Source: Gamsiella multidivaricata (lineage: Eukaryota > Mortierellomycota > Mortierellomycetes > Mortierellales > Mortierellaceae). From it: 64,000 bases of DNA. The first letter of the stretch is position 1. Each line of letters starts with the position of its first letter. Shown here piece after piece: positions 44,601-57,781 of the stretch. The stretch is from positions 1 to 64,000 of the forward strand of contig NW_026251753.1 in the NCBI RefSeq assembly GCF_025024155.1, given 5' to 3'. The notes beneath the pieces were generated by a model. It did no database searches. It saw only the letters and a program-made list of their open reading frames with translations, and was not told the origin of the DNA. Position numbers and translations under genes: made by a program.

Positions 44601-46844
44601 CTACTTCCTAAATACATCATCTCTGTTACCGGGGAACCATTCACCATACAGGTTTGGTCGTTCGCCTCTCAAAAATTCATCGTACGCCTGACGCATGAGT
44701 CCCATCCAACTGTCAGCCGCGATTGGCGTCTTCCAATTATTGTGCCAATGATACGCATATGCTCCTGTGAAAAACACCTCCGGTCCTGCCATAAAGACTC
44801 TGCTCAGCCCTTCTTCTTCCTCCTTTCCTTGCTGCTGCTGCTGATGGTGAGCTGGACATATCGCACTTGCATTAGTGAACGCGTCAGGAAACGCCAAGAG
44901 TCCCTCCATCATCTTTTCTCGATCGTTCAGCAATCCGTTTTGAGATTCAACACTGTCGACGCGTAGCCAGAGAGGGTCAAACATGGCTGTAGGCATCATG
45001 ACAAGACCATTATTGGTCAAGGACCCGTTTTGGGGATCTAGGTAGTTGCGTAGACGCGCCGGGTGATAGATTTCCTTGGGTCGCATCTCATGTGTGTTGC
45101 CGCGTTTCGACAGGTAGTGTGGGGTGGTGGCCGCGTATGAAAAGGAAGGAGACTCAAAATGGGTTAAGGCGGGGTCACCGCCAATATCTCTAACGCTATC
45201 CTTGTTCTGCTTGTCTATATCCATTGAATCGGCATGCGCAACCTCCAGAGGCTGGTTGTTATGTGCTGGCTGCTGTTGCTTTGGCTTCCCTCGCGTTCTC
45301 TTCTTGAGTATATTTGCCTGTTGCGTTGCCTCCCATCCATTCTTTAGCTCTGTGGGTATTTGACTTTCTTGCCTGTGGTCTACCGTCTCTTTCTCTTTAG
45401 TCTTGGCACCATCCAGAATCCGTCTCGCCACACTGCTTCCGCGGTTCAACCGCAGGACGGCAGTATTGTACATCTGAGTGCTGCTCCACTCATATGCAAA
45501 CTCCATGCCGGCATCATACAAAGGCGACATGTCCCTCAAGAGCAGGACGTCTGCATCGAGATACATCCCGCCGTAGCGGTACAAGATCAGGAACCGCGCT
45601 TGGTCCGATAGTGCTACTGGAGGTACCTTGGACTTTTCGGATATCACTTCTGTTGATGACTGTGGCAGTTGGTTGAGTTCTTGAGCAAGAGGATAGGCGT
45701 ATGTCTCCTGTGCCTTTTGGTCCCACACGTGCAGTTTAATAAATCGATTCAGCGGTGCTGTGATCAAGTCCTTGGAGAACACGTTCTGTTCATAATTCTC
45801 TGGCTCTCCGCTAGGAAGGTCTGTAGAGTCGATCCAGATATGAAGAAGAGCCCTGTCCAGTGGTTGTGTGAACAGAAGCGCCTGTACTGTCAGAGATAGT
45901 TTGTCCGTGACGATACCGCGCCAAAATATGTGAAAGTGCATCTTGGCCGAATTGGTTGTCGAGGACGAAACTCTTCTGACGGGTTCTGTGTTCTCTGTTG
46001 ATTTCTGACCACCATAGGTATCCAGGTCAGCGTATTGAGTTTTCGTACTATTCTGCTCTGAGGCGGCATGGATCCTGTTTGGATAATTTCGTGCTTCGCG
46101 CAAGGGGATCAAGTAGAGGTGGTCCTGGGAGAGATATTCCAGGCAATGTGCAGAGGTGTGTTGTGTTCGATCGCATGACTCCATGATCGCAGAGTGATCT
46201 ACAATCCAACCGCGCAGAGGCCGTTCCCAGAATAGTGGCCTAGCCTTGGATATCCGTCGTGCGGTTAATGCGACGGTCGGTTGTTGCTCCAACCCCAAAT
46301 TCTTGTTACGAATGTAGTTCATCCACTCCTCATAGGTCTCAAAGTCATTGTCGAGTATCGTGGATAGATGTATCTGCTCACTTTTCGCGAGCTTTTGATT
46401 GCCGTCAATATCCGCCACGGCTCCGGCCGGTGTCTCTCTGTCCTCATTCCTGCTCTGATAACAAAACTTGGAGAAAGCCTTCAGATTCAGTCTCGAGACC
46501 CTCGCATTGTTTGTGCCGATTAGTTCTGGAAACAGTTCCTTGTCCAGTCGCTGTAGCCTCTGTTGTTTGACTACCTTTTTCTGCTGCTTCTCCTCCTTTT
46601 TCCGTTTCCGTTCTGTCTCTTCCAGTTTGCGCTGCGCCCTCAGCTCCTTGAGTTGCTGCTTCTCGAGCTGCCTCATCCTGGACTCCACTGCCGGTCGCAG
46701 TCCATAAGACGACGTCGAAGCGGAAGATGACGACCACCCAAAGTTCTCTATAGGTCGAGCGGGTTGTGGTTCTGAAGTTGGTATAGACATGGGATGCTTT
46801 ACTGCTGATGCTAAAGCTGTCGCAGTCGCAGCCGCAGCGGTTGC

Positions 46845-46875
<31 letters not shown>

Positions 46876-47003
46876 TGTATAGTGGACCCATTTCCTTTGT
46901 GGAGGCTGATGGTGGACCAGACTCTGAGGTAGAAGAAGGAGGCCAAGAGGCAGAGAGCAAACAGAAGGACAGCAATTGCTCTATATCGTCTCACCATCGG
47001 CAT
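44601..47003 (-). CDS. GT32-family glycosyltransferase, type II membrane protein (Och1-like fold)
   Basis: Single exon of 800 residues. A short cytosolic N terminus (MPMVRRYR) precedes one membrane span (AIAVLLFALCLLASFFYLRV), then a Thr-Tyr repeat and a basic Gln/Glu/Lys coiled stem (about 120-180), as in Golgi enzymes. The catalytic region holds HIFWRGIVTDKLSL, LHIWIDSTDLP and the DXD metal site in DQARFLILYRYGGMYLDADV (about 465-485), followed by LLRDMSPL. Family GT32 includes Och1 mannosyltransferase and MIPC synthases. The acceptor here is unknown. The protein is long for the family because of low-complexity loops between catalytic blocks. The ATG at 47003 places the span directly after the basic residues. 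Confidence 0.88.
46846..46875. repeat. (TATATG)n microsatellite inside the GT32 coding sequence
   Basis: About five hexanucleotide units on the plus strand; in the gene they encode alternating Tyr-Thr. In frame, so length changes are tolerated. Confidence 0.9.
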
Positions 47004-47333
47004 GGCTGTAGAATGCTTTTGGAGAAGTGATGAAAAGTAGGCCAAGAGTAAAAAGACAAACAGCCAGCTTTTCTGGGGGCACTACTGACAGCGGACCCTT
47101 TATTTTTTTTGACCACAAGAGCCATGGCTGATTCATTCCTCATTCCAGTTCAGTCTTTGAGCTGTGTGTTCGAAGGGAGATAAAGCACCCGCACCCAATC
47201 GCCTCAGGGGCAATCAGATTCCTACATTCCATTTTATCTTGTAGAAAAATGCGTCTACGAAGAACGAACCAAAGGCATGAATATAAAGATAAAGATATGC
47301 GATTTCTTTAATTATTAATGGTTGTTATTGCGA
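47004..47333. other. intergenic between GT32 and metacaspase genes
   Basis: 330 bp: promoter of the GT32 gene and 3' end of the metacaspase gene, both leftward. Nothing else seen. Confidence 0.5.
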
Positions 47334-50300
47334 TCATAGCTTAAAAACAGCCCTCATATCCATAGGCATGCCTGAACCAAGCTGAGGGACTTGCTCCAGA
47401 TCTCGCTGCTTCATGAAGTACCGCATGCTGATCAGCAGCTCCTCGTACGTCTGATTTGGTTTTTGGGATAGGCATTGGATCCAGGCGTACGAGACAGCAC
47501 CCCTGGCCATGGGACTTGTGTAGGGTTGTGGAAGACTGTATCCTAGTGGATTAGAGGCGGCATCGTTCATCGCTGTCGGCGTACCCCAGTTGACGGCCGT
47601 TCCATTTGCGGCGCCGAGTGTAGCATGGTGGTTCTGGATGATGGCAGCATCTTTGGCGCTTGCACGGATATCTGCGGACGCTTGGTCATCACGGCAGCCT
47701 GAGAACATAATGACATTGCCCTTGGTCTCTCGGAACATGGCCATCTAAAAGATATGGGATGAGTAACGAGTGCACCAAATCCTGGGTTAGTGTGTGCTCT
47801 AAATGGCATCTCGCGGTCGTAATTGACGGAGTACAAGTGAACGCTTCTTACCCTGCGCGCTTCCTCCATGCATTCTCTTTCTTCCTCGTCCTCATCTTCC
47901 TCCGCGGTTTCCTCCCTGGCATCCTCCTTAACTACTTCCTTGGCTTCCTCGACTATAATAGTACATTCTTGTAAACCATTCCTGTTGGCGTCGTCGCTGG
48001 CAGTACTGTTTGGGTCCATCCACTCCATTGCATCGCACCCAATGCCACGGTGGTCATTGATCACCTCCCCTGAACCAGAGTACATCTCTTCAATGATTCC
48101 AATGTTCGCTACCGATTTGGTACGCTGCCGGGTAGAGGGCTTCAAGGCACCTGAAGCCAAGTCGGCTCCCAGAGACGATGGCGACAACAGAGACCCACCG
48201 ATCGAGGTCAAATCGTTCATAAGGGGTACGGATTGCTCGTTTGAGTCCGAAAAGTCGCTGCTGATAATAGTCAGTTGCGGAACCAGATCGTCATACGATG
48301 CCGCAGCAGCCTTGTCAACCACGTCGCCATCCTCGGTGGCAGAAATGGACCGCGTACTCTGCGCTTGACCAGGGCTCGAGGCGCCTTCCTTGCTATGGAT
48401 CGGAGGCAGGCCGCCGGGCGGTGACAAATTTCCAGTGACAGTCATGACAGAACCGTTCGTGTACTGAGCCACGACGGGACTGGAGCCTGCACCGGAAGCT
48501 GTCATGGTTACCGTTGTAGTGGTGGTGGTTGTGGTTGTGGTCTGTGTCTGAACACTGCCATTGTTTGAACCGGGAAGATCAAACTGAACGTCGCTCGCGG
48601 ACATGGCAGCCATGGCCCCAACTTTGGTCCTTGTCACTTTCTCGAGGGCGGTGACATGATCTCCATTGTAAACAAATGGCAAATCGAGCATCGTTCCTGT
48701 ATTCATCGATCAATTAGAATATATATATATATCAGACGCGTTCAGTTAGGTGGGGCCGCGCACGGACGATCATCTATCACCCGAAGTAAGGTTCGGGATA
48801 TGAGCTGTGCCTGCCGTACGTACCACTGTGACAAGCGTCCACGAGGGCTGTGAGCTGAACGCCTGCGGGGAGCTCCTTGACCATGAGATCATACATCTCA
48901 TCGTCAGAGATGATGCCAGATCTCAGGTAATCGCATGGATAGATAATCTCGTCATAGCCATCAGCCTCATCTCCTACTGCAAGTGCCAAGACAGAACGAG
49001 GATTCATCGATTAACAGGGAGCCTTGCCCAGAGCGTTCGCGATTTAAGGTTGCAATAGGAAATAAATGTCCACTTGAGATTTTCACAGAACAAGGGGCAC
49101 AATACTTACAGTGCTCAGCCTTGCCATTGTATGAGAAATCTTTGATCCGTCCACCATGACCTATCGCATGAAAAATGCCGAAGGAAGTAACGAAAGAAGG
49201 TAACGGTGTCAGTATGCGTTCAAATCATGCAACTACGATGATCGGATTACGCAAAAAAATGTTCCGTCCACTCACCTGCATAGTGGAAGAAGAGAGAATC
49301 CTGAGGTTCAGCATCCTTGACTAACCACTTCATCCAGTACCGGATATTGGCACCAGTCGGCCTCTTGTCTTCGTAAATTTGGTCGTCCGTCAACATAATC
49401 GTGTCCTGGTAACGGAAACCGAAATACCCGTTAAGGAATCCAAAAACATCCCGAGTGTCGTTGATGCATCCCAGCAACTGGTTCGGGTCACCAAAGTAGT
49501 TAATCCCGATCAGCAGCGCCTTCTTTCGCTGAGGCCGAGTAAGGGGTTGAGGCATAGACCTTGGAACGATCGATTTGGATGGTGAAGGTTTGGATGCGGC
49601 AGGTGACTTTGCTGCCGAGACAGAATCGTTGTCGGCATTGGCATCGGAAGCAGAGACATCGAACAAGTCGATGTCAACGGGTTTGTGCTCGAAGTACTTG
49701 TGGTCAGGCTCGTCAGGGCCGGAAGTGGGTTGCTTCTCCGAGGATGTAGCCCTTGTTGGCGTCTTTTGACCAGACAGGAGGCTGATCGGCACTTGGTCGT
49801 TTCCAGAAGCATTGGCGCTATCGTTGACAACTGAGTCCGATTCAGAGAAGGTTGGTACGAGAGACTGTACCTTGCTCTGTTGAGAGAAAGGCGATCCTTC
49901 GAGATGAAGTGGAGGGGATTGAGCAGCTACTGAAGATGCGGGTGCGATGGTGGATGCTTCGCCGTGAAAAGACGTCGATGAAGACGCTCCTGAGACTGGG
50001 AAGACAGAGGACGAGGTAGAAGATAGGGACAGTGACGAGGATTGATCTTTGGTCTCGTTGTCGGCGTGGACATTAACGCTGGATCCTTGTAGAATAATCG
50101 CCTCTCCCTGAAGAGACACCTCGACCTCGATCCCTTCACCGTACGCTAGTGCTTCTCTACCTCCCTGAGACCCATGTGAGGAATCATCCAGAAGATCCAT
50201 TTGCGGGCTATCACTGAAGTCGTTGTCGTAATTTTCAGAGGATGAGTAGTTGAAGGTATTGTGGTGCTTCGGTTGCTGGTGTTGTTGTTGTTGCTGTTGT

Positions 50301-50398
50301 TCGAGCTGTTGCATTCGCATCAATTCCTGCACGACTCGAGTGACATCTGCGAGGATGGCAGGATCGATATCGTCGTTCGAGATGGAGAACGAGGACAT
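47334..50398 (-). CDS. MCA1: metacaspase with poly-Gln prodomain and a long insert between catalytic halves
   Basis: Five exons: 50398-49276, 49160-49110, 48976-48824, 48696-47852 and 47744-47334. They encode 860 residues. Metacaspases are Ca-dependent Arg/Lys-specific cysteine proteases linked to stress, proteostasis and cell death. Residues 1-290 are a disordered prodomain with poly-Gln near 35. The p20 part begins RKKALLIGINYFGDPNQLLG. The catalytic His is in FFHYAGHGGRIKDF (His376) and the Cys in LVDACHSG (Cys440). The p10 part contains VIMFSGCRDDQASAD. Usually some 60-80 residues separate CHSG from that block. Here there are about 290, including a Thr-rich run and an acidic stretch (EETAEEDEDEEERE), almost all in exon 4. 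No frame is broken, so this is a genuine insert, not a fusion by error. Confidence 0.93.
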
Positions 50399-52451
50399 CG
50401 TGGCCAGAAGGAGGATGAGAGGGTGTTGCGGAGAGGTGTCAACGGCGAGTTGGCAGTAAAAATGAAACGAATTGAGTTTGGGCGAGGCGGGAAAGGCACA
50501 CTAAGATGGAAAAGGACACTAAAATATTTTATACAAGGCGGTGAATACAATGAAGAAAGGAAGGAACCAAACAACAAACAATTGACAAGGACTATAATGC
50601 GGCAGGAAAGGGTGAGGAATTGTACAGTGGATAAAGAAAGAAGAGAAGAATACGAGAGGGGAGCAATAGAAAGACAGCGTTACAGGAGGGAGAGGGGGAT
50701 CAGCTGAATCCAAGATTGGGTTGAGGGAATGTCGATGGTGATGGCGATTGCAGCGAAATGAACAAGGAAGCAAGAGCAAAAAGGTCAGGGACGGAAAGAA
50801 AGAACGAGCAAGGAAAGACGAATAAGAAAGGGGACAGCGAGATACAGAAGGGCGATAAAGCGATAGAGAGAATCCCCGAACGGGCTTTTTAAATAAAAAA
50901 AATAGAGCGAGCAGGTTTCCGTGCTGCTTGACATCCAAACAAACCGCATCGCATTCATGTACACATTCCATGTACACAGCAAGTGCCGCTATAGTACCAA
51001 TGAACGATGTCTCCTCTTCTGCACTGCCACCCCAATTGCTTCATATCCCCATTGCTGGTTGTGGTCTTCATGTTAGTTAACGGTACACTAATGATGCCAT
51101 GTCCGTGTTCCTGTGCGACTTAGCATGGCTAATCCGATCGACACATGCTTAGCTCTTGCAGAAGTCCATCCTATGTCCTAGCATCTATCATCTTGATGTT
51201 TTCATAAGCCGGTTTAGTTTGTTGGATGAATATTGTTCCTGTATCATGTCGTGTCTTGTTCTTGTTGCGCCTAATCCGTACCCAGAACCCTGGTAACAAC
51301 CACTACCACCACCACGCATGCCGTTATCCATTTGCCTCTTTCCCACATCAGATTACTCTCGCTTTCCTTGCTTTCAAAGGAAAGCAAAGGGTCGTTTGGT
51401 CATTGTACCTTTTCAGATCTAGGGGACCATGCTGAACCAAGGATTAGGGAGTTGGAGTTGGAGGAAAGAAGAGCATGCACATACAACTAAACATAAATCC
51501 TTCTCCTCCTTCGCTCATGTCCAGCTGGACACACCAACTAGCGCATCCTTTTATTCCTTGTATAACATAAACATTTTACAGGTCTGTTGTTCGGCCAGTC
51601 TTGCTTCTTATGATTCTTCTCCTTCTAATGACAACCTAGCGCTTGCTTACTGACATAGACAATAGCGCGTTACGCCTTGAAGGACCCGAAGGCTTTCTTC
51701 CTCGGAGGAAACATGGCGCAAGATGCGACAGCCATATCGGCGCCACGGTCCGAGCTAGACTTGCTCTCAATTAGTGAGAACTTTAATAGAGCTTCTGGCT
51801 GCAGCTCCAAAAGGCCAAGAAAATGTGATACCCACCCATTGACCAATGAGAACGCGACGAAGCCTGCTTGTGTAATCCAGCTTCTCGTTCCATTCTGGGA
51901 AGATTGTTGCTCCTATGTTTTGGTGGAACCAGGGACGTTTTGCAGTTGCAGATGCCACCGATTTAGTTCGTCATCAGAATGTTTACGTATCCAAAGGGGT
52001 TCTTCCTTCTTTTTCTATGGACTGGTTCCCCCAAAGTGAATCAAGGCAGCGGACTCGGGAATCTGGAGCAGATCTATCTGGTCATCCAGTGAGTAAGGTC
52101 TCGATTCGGCCTCCTGTCACCTTTTGAAGAGTCCCGTGGAACACGGACGTCATGGATACAAGGAGACATTAAGAGCTGTCCCCTAAAAAAAAAGGCGATA
52201 ATGAACCCCAGATGAATAGGGGAAGCCTATTGCAGCAATGTGCATTATGGAGGATCGACATGGCTCGATTACTATCCCACCATAAGTCAACAGGCAACGC
52301 ATCTGACGGATTCGCCTCGCTGTCTCTTTTATATTTAAGAAACGAATACTAATTTCCCTACTTGATGCACTGTACTACAACGCGGCTAAACTAGTGATGT
52401 GTGAGGCTCGTGAAAAATGGGGCCCTGCACAGGTCTCTTCGGAACATAGAT
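50399..52451. other. 2-kb intergenic region upstream of metacaspase
   Basis: From 50399 to about 50890 the plus strand is purine-rich (C/T-rich on the metacaspase sense strand), probably promoter and leader. From 50990 to 52450 no supported gene is seen. Frames at 51677-52039 and 51915-52127 are open but have no recognisable content. Confidence 0.5.
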
Positions 52452-55201
52452 CTAGATGCGGCTACCCTTGGCCATAGAGTCCTTCAGCACCTTGAGCTTC
52501 TCCATTACCTCCTCCATCTTGCGGATCTGTCCCTTGGCTTTGCTCTCCACATCATCACGCGACCTCACATTGACGGACCCGGACGCTTCCTCTTCAGCAC
52601 CGACCACAAAGATGAAGTTATACTGTGCAAGTTCTGCATTCCGGATCTTCTTGTTCAACGTCGCGTCCGAGGCATCGACATCTGCAAAGTACCCAGCATC
52701 AAATAGCTGTCTCTGAACTTTTTCCGCATACGGCAGCAGCGGTCCTGCCACTGGAATCACCTGGATTTGACGTGGCGAGAGCCAGAAGTCCCACCGGCCT
52801 GCGCAGTTCTCCGTCAGGATGGCGATCATGCGTTCCAAAGACCCAAGCATAGCGCGATGGATGATGATGGGCCGAGAGAAATCCGAACCAGATGGATCAC
52901 CGCCGCTGTTGCGGTACTGGAGATTGAACCGTTCAGGCAGCTGAAAGTCCAGTTGCAGCGTCGCACATTGATGGTTACGTCGCAGGGAATCTCGGATGAG
53001 GATGTCGATCTTGGGGCCGTAGAAAGCGCCATCCTGGGGGTTGATGGACCAGGGGCGCCCGAATCTGTTCAGCGCATCCGCCAAGTGCTACGTTACAACG
53101 CCATGAAAAAAAAAGAGAGACATAGACCATCAGTTACAGATATAGGTAGGGAAACTCAATGCTGCAACGAACCAAGGGTGTGTGGTGTACCTTCTCAGCC
53201 AAGTCCCAGTCCTCAATCTTGCCGAGATACTTTTCCGGCCTCGTAGACAGAGCCAGCGAAAATTCGAATCCAAAGATCCCATAGACATACTGCAGGAAGT
53301 CCAGTGTGGCATCCATCTCCGCGCCCAATTGATCCAAGCGACAGAACAAATGTGCATCGTCTTGCTGGAACCGTCTCACTCTCGTCAATCCCGACAGTGC
53401 CCCGGAGGCCTCGTTTCGATGCAGGACGCCGAAATCGGCATACCGTAGTGGCAGCTCTCGATAGGACCGTTCTCTCACATCAAACATCAGACAGTGCCCA
53501 GGACAATTCATAGGTTTGAGTCCAAACGTGTCCTTCTCAACATCAAACATAAACATATCCTCCTTGTAATTGTCCCAATGGCCGGACGTCTGCCATAGTT
53601 TGATGTTGAACATATTTGGAGACATCACCTCCGTGTAACCACGCTTATGATACTCGTTCTTGATGAACGACATGAGCGTGTTGTAGATACGAGCGCCATG
53701 TGGAAGAAAGAAGCAGGATCCAGGAGAGAGCTCGTGGAAGAAGAAGAGCTCCTGTTCTCGACCGACCTTACGGTGGTCTCGCTTTGCGGCCTCCTCCAGA
53801 AACTTCTTGTGCTCGACCATAAGCTTAGAGTCAGGGAATGACACGCCGTAGATGCGTTGCAGCGAGTCGTTCTTGGCGTCGCCCAAGAAGTACGATGCAG
53901 AGTTTTTGAGGACTGCAAAGGCCTTGATACGTCCCGTGTGTGGAATGTGTGGTCCACGACAAAGATCGATCAGGGGTCCGCACCGGTAGACCGTCGTGGA
54001 TGCGCCATCAAGAATCTTGGACTCGATCAATTGGATCTTGTATCGGTTGTGCTGGAAGTTTTCAAAAATAAAGAGTAAGTAGGTGCCAGGAAAGTGAATT
54101 AATATTGGCGGGCTGCAGAGCGCTGACTCAGAACAGTTGGTCTTGTACCTTGAACATCTGCAGGAGATCTTCCTTCTTGACCACAAGACGCTGAAATGGC
54201 TGCTTCTCTTTGACAATACTTTTGGCCAACGTCTCCAGATTCTCGTAGTCACCTTGCGAGACCAGTCTGCCAAGAAAAAAACAAAAAAAAGATATTTGTA
54301 CTTATTCACCTCTGAATAACTAGCAGCTACAGCGTTCGCAAGCTTACCTTTCGTCCCTCATTCCCATCTCATAGTAGAATCCGTCCTCAACTGGTGGTCC
54401 AATGCAGAGATGGCACCCGTAATGTCTTTCGCAGGCCTCGCCGAGAACATGGGCCGAGGAGTGCCAGAAGACAGCTTTGCCTTCCTCGTTCTCGAAGTCC
54501 AACAGCTCAAGCTGACAAGAGCTCACCAGCGGACGCTCGAGATCCCAGAGGACCTTGTCGACCTATGAAGAACGAATAAAGCAAAGCAAGACAATAAACA
54601 TCGACATAGGTTTATCTTAGATCTTTTATAATGTGTCGAGACACCTTACAGGGAGGAGGGGCTATATACCTTTGCGATCACGACCCGCTCGGCCAGGCTC
54701 TTGGCAATGGACTTTGCAATGTCCATCGGGGACGTTTCCCAGGCAATACCTTCGCGCTGAGAGCCGTCAGGCATCGTGATCGAAATGGGATCTCTTGGCT
54801 GACCTGTCAATCAACAAAGTATTTTGTCAATACCATAATACATCACTCGCACCATGAAATACGTATAAAAAAGTTTTTTTGGCTACCAGCGTCGGCTTCA
54901 TCGGATTGCTTCTTGAGCGTATCAAAGATGGCGATGCGATGAGCAATGTATTCAGGGACAGGAGCAGTCTGAATACGAGTGAGAACGACGGAAAATGAGA
55001 TGTAAGAAACGCGTTCGCCTACGTTTTTTCAATGGCTTTTTTTTTTTTTTTATAATCCTATACCTCCAAAGGATAAGCATTCTCAGGGGAGTTCTTCTTA
55101 GTCTTCTTTTCATTGGCTGGCTTTGCTCCCAGCGCAATGGGCGACGATCCAGTCTTGATGGCCGTGGCGGGAATGAGGTTCTGCTGTTCGATTTCAGACA
55201 T
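52452..55201 (-). CDS. THS1: threonyl-tRNA synthetase, cytoplasmic
   Basis: Seven exons: 55201-55064, 54968-54887, 54803-54670, 54562-54348, 54266-54149, 54051-53191 and 53087-52452. They encode 727 residues (yeast Ths1 has 734). Class II synthetase. A short basic N-terminal extension is followed by the TGS domain ([20 protein letters not shown]). The editing domain contains [19 protein letters not shown] and [16 protein letters not shown]. The catalytic core includes [17 protein letters not shown], the zinc-site Cys in [12 protein letters not shown], the motif-2 region [20 protein letters not shown], and [19 protein letters not shown]. The C-terminal anticodon-binding domain includes [20 protein letters not shown]. 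No mitochondrial presequence is obvious. Intron 1 has a 14-nt T-run on its antisense side. Confidence 0.97.
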
Positions 55202-55682
55202 GGCTTTCAAAGACAATCGTTTCTTTTTTCGTTGGTGGTTTTTTTGTGCGGCTGCGTGTGTATGTGTGTGTGTTTCTGGCTGTGTAGTTGTGGGGAAACA
55301 AAAGTCTGTCGCCTGCCTTTTATAGAATCTGCTTCGCCCATCGAGTCACCATGACAAAAAATAAAAAAATTCGGCAGGAACTTCATGAACCTGGACATCG
55401 CTTAGGCAGGGTGAGCATGAAGCATATCGACTCATCGCATTCTTTATGTTATCCTTGGAAGCTTCATAGAGCTGTATTGGCATTCCTGTAACTGAACTTT
55501 GCTTGAACCTTGCATTATGAGAGTCATAGCCTTTTTGCAAACAAAAAAAAGCATCTCCACTTTTTCACACACTGCATCATACGTAGAAGAAATTGGTTTA
55601 TTAGGGGTGTGTAAAAAAGAAAGCGGATGACGACGAGTGAATGTATGAAGAATGCCACCATATTTATCAGGCGTTCTCTCGT
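55202..55682. other. intergenic: THS1 promoter and 3' end of secreted protein gene
   Basis: 481 bp with a (TG)n-like stretch at about 55250-55280. No gene seen. Confidence 0.5.
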
Positions 55683-57121
55683 TTACAGAATCTTCGAATT
55701 GTTGAGTCTGTCAAAGGCTCCGGTACCCTCGACCATTTCAGGCGTAAGAATCCACTATCGTATGATTGTTCAAAATGTTAGTCGATCGATCGTGACCATG
55801 CGCAATAGAAAAACGCAACCATGTCAACATTACTTACGTTGGCGAAACCTGCAGCCTTGCTCACAAACATGTTGAACAGGCCCTTATCAGCCTTCTGTCG
55901 TTCCTCCTCCATCTCCAGTTTCACCCTGCTTGTCATTGTGCTGTTCTTTGCACTTGCCGCGATGTTGTTGGTTTGGACGACGTTGACAAGACCTTGTCCA
56001 ATATCGAACCAATCCTGAAGCTCCTTCATGTCAATATTGCGAAGACCTTTCATCATGTCTCCAAAGTTTAACGGGAATAGCTGTGCGTCCGCAGGGTGCA
56101 CATCCTTCTGTAGATCGCCAAGTTTCGCGTTCGTTGGGATCGCTGTTACTGTGTCATTGCCGGACTTGCCATCTGCATTTATCTTTTGGGATGGTGAGGG
56201 AGTGCTAAAAACAGGTGCACAGTCGGCACCGAGAACATAGGTACCCTGAACCAGGAAGCTGCTGCATCCATAGCAGCTTAACATGCCAAGGACATTTGGA
56301 TTTGAAAAGATATGGGCCATCTCCCGGAGGCACTGGACCGTGCAGCGTTCACGGAACTGAAGCGCGTAGTTCACAAATGAGTCGATACAGGAGCTGTCAG
56401 ATCTACTGTCATCGGAGTCGGTATCTTTGTGGTCATCTTGGCCATCGTTGTCACCTTTGCCAGTCTCGGAGTCCGTCACGACAAGTGCAGGGGTCTTGTC
56501 GCGCTTTTGCTTGATATGAGAATGCCTGTGCTGTTCGGAGACCGACAGCGAACCTTCAGAGGGTAGACGAATATCAATTTGTTCAGGTTCCTCCTCCTTT
56601 TCAAAACCAGTGTCATCCTTATCGGTCTCATCCTGATCATTTTCGTCTCCGTTGTCGTCCCCAGTCTCATTTTCATTTTTATCATCGTATCCATCATCAT
56701 CACCATCATCGTCATCATAATCTTCCTCGTCATCCTCGTCGTCCTCGTCGTCTTCGCTGTCCTCATCGTCCTTAACATTCTTGTTATTCTTGTCGTTCTT
56801 GGTATTCTTGTTGTTCTTGTCGTCTTTGTCGTGGTTCTCGTCATGACCCAAAACAACCTGCTGTATATTCTGACGTCCCATACTGTCCATGGCCACAATC
56901 TGCTTCACTCCATTTGATACTGCTGCCATATGTCGCAGTGCATGTGACCCGGACGTGTCGATGTCGCTCACAGCGTATTTCGCGTTCAAGATATCTGGAA
57001 GGATTTCCTGACGCTTATCGCTCCCGCCCTTGTTGAGGGTAAAAGGTGATGCGTTGGTCAACTGAGAAGCTAGGGTAAGGATGGCGATGGGTCTCAAGAA
57101 CCTGGAGACCTGAATCTTCAT
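55683..57121 (-). CDS. secreted acidic (Asp/Glu/Asn-rich) protein with C-terminal Cys domain, unknown
   Basis: Two exons, 57121-55838 and 55754-55683, encode 451 residues. A signal peptide is clear (FLRPIAILTLASQLTNASP). A possible KR processing site follows at SDKRQEI. The centre (about 95-165) is an extreme acidic tract of Asp, Glu and Asn repeats (DDEDSEDDEDDEDDEEDYDD). The C-terminal half is an ordered-looking domain with six or so cysteines: SCIDSFVNYALQFRERCTVQ, then CLREMA, LSCYGCSSFLV and GADC, then an amphipathic stretch NFGDMMKGLRNIDMKELQDW. No family recognised. Calcium binding in the wall or secretory path is possible from composition only. Confidence 0.82.
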
Positions 57122-57781
57122 GTTGCTTGGGTTATTGTCGTTAAAAATAAAATAAAAATAAGGGTAAGGTGGATGTCAATGTACCAAGATTAAAAGAATT
57201 GTCGCGACAAGAAGATAAAAGTTAGGTAGAAAATGGGCGCCAACATGATATCTCGGGATACCCAGGCGTACTCGTATCAGGATAGTGAACCAAGAATTCC
57301 ATTCCATTCTCGGGAATACCATGGATGATGGTGATGGGCTGTCTAAAGACCACGCGAAAAGTGGAATCCATGATCAGGGACTTGCCGCAGGAGGCAAGGG
57401 AAGGCAGGAACGTGCGCTTTACCTTTTCCCCTTTATCTATAACATAACAACACCATATTAGCAGTTTGGAGCGGCGATCGACTTTGAATCAAAGGCTCCT
57501 TGATTTTGGTATTGGGACGATCTGCCGTGGGAGGTGAAGGGACACAGAGCAAGCATAGACCGTCTTCTCATAAGATTTGCAAGAGATGGAGTCTGCCGAT
57601 ATTGGTTAAGGCAGAGTTGCTGTAGGGTCTTTTGCTTGAACATTACATATATTGTTATTCTTCGAGATAATTTCATCTTCCTTGCAACTGAAGATCATAA
57701 ACAATAATTTATTTGCATCCAAAACTGCAGTGTATTAAGACATGGTCTTGTGAAGGCGCTTTCCATTCGCTTTCCCCTTTC
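57122..57781. other. intergenic between secreted-protein and p24 genes
   Basis: 660 bp. No supported gene. A minus-strand frame at 57458-57676 has no domain character. Confidence 0.5.

Noticed and set aside
51361..51385. GCTTTCCTT / AAGGAAAGC hairpin
   Set aside because: Short 9-bp stem at chance level in an intergenic region.
51677..52127. Open plus-strand frames in the metacaspase-THS1 gap
   Set aside because: Low coding character, no domain, and mutually overlapping frames.
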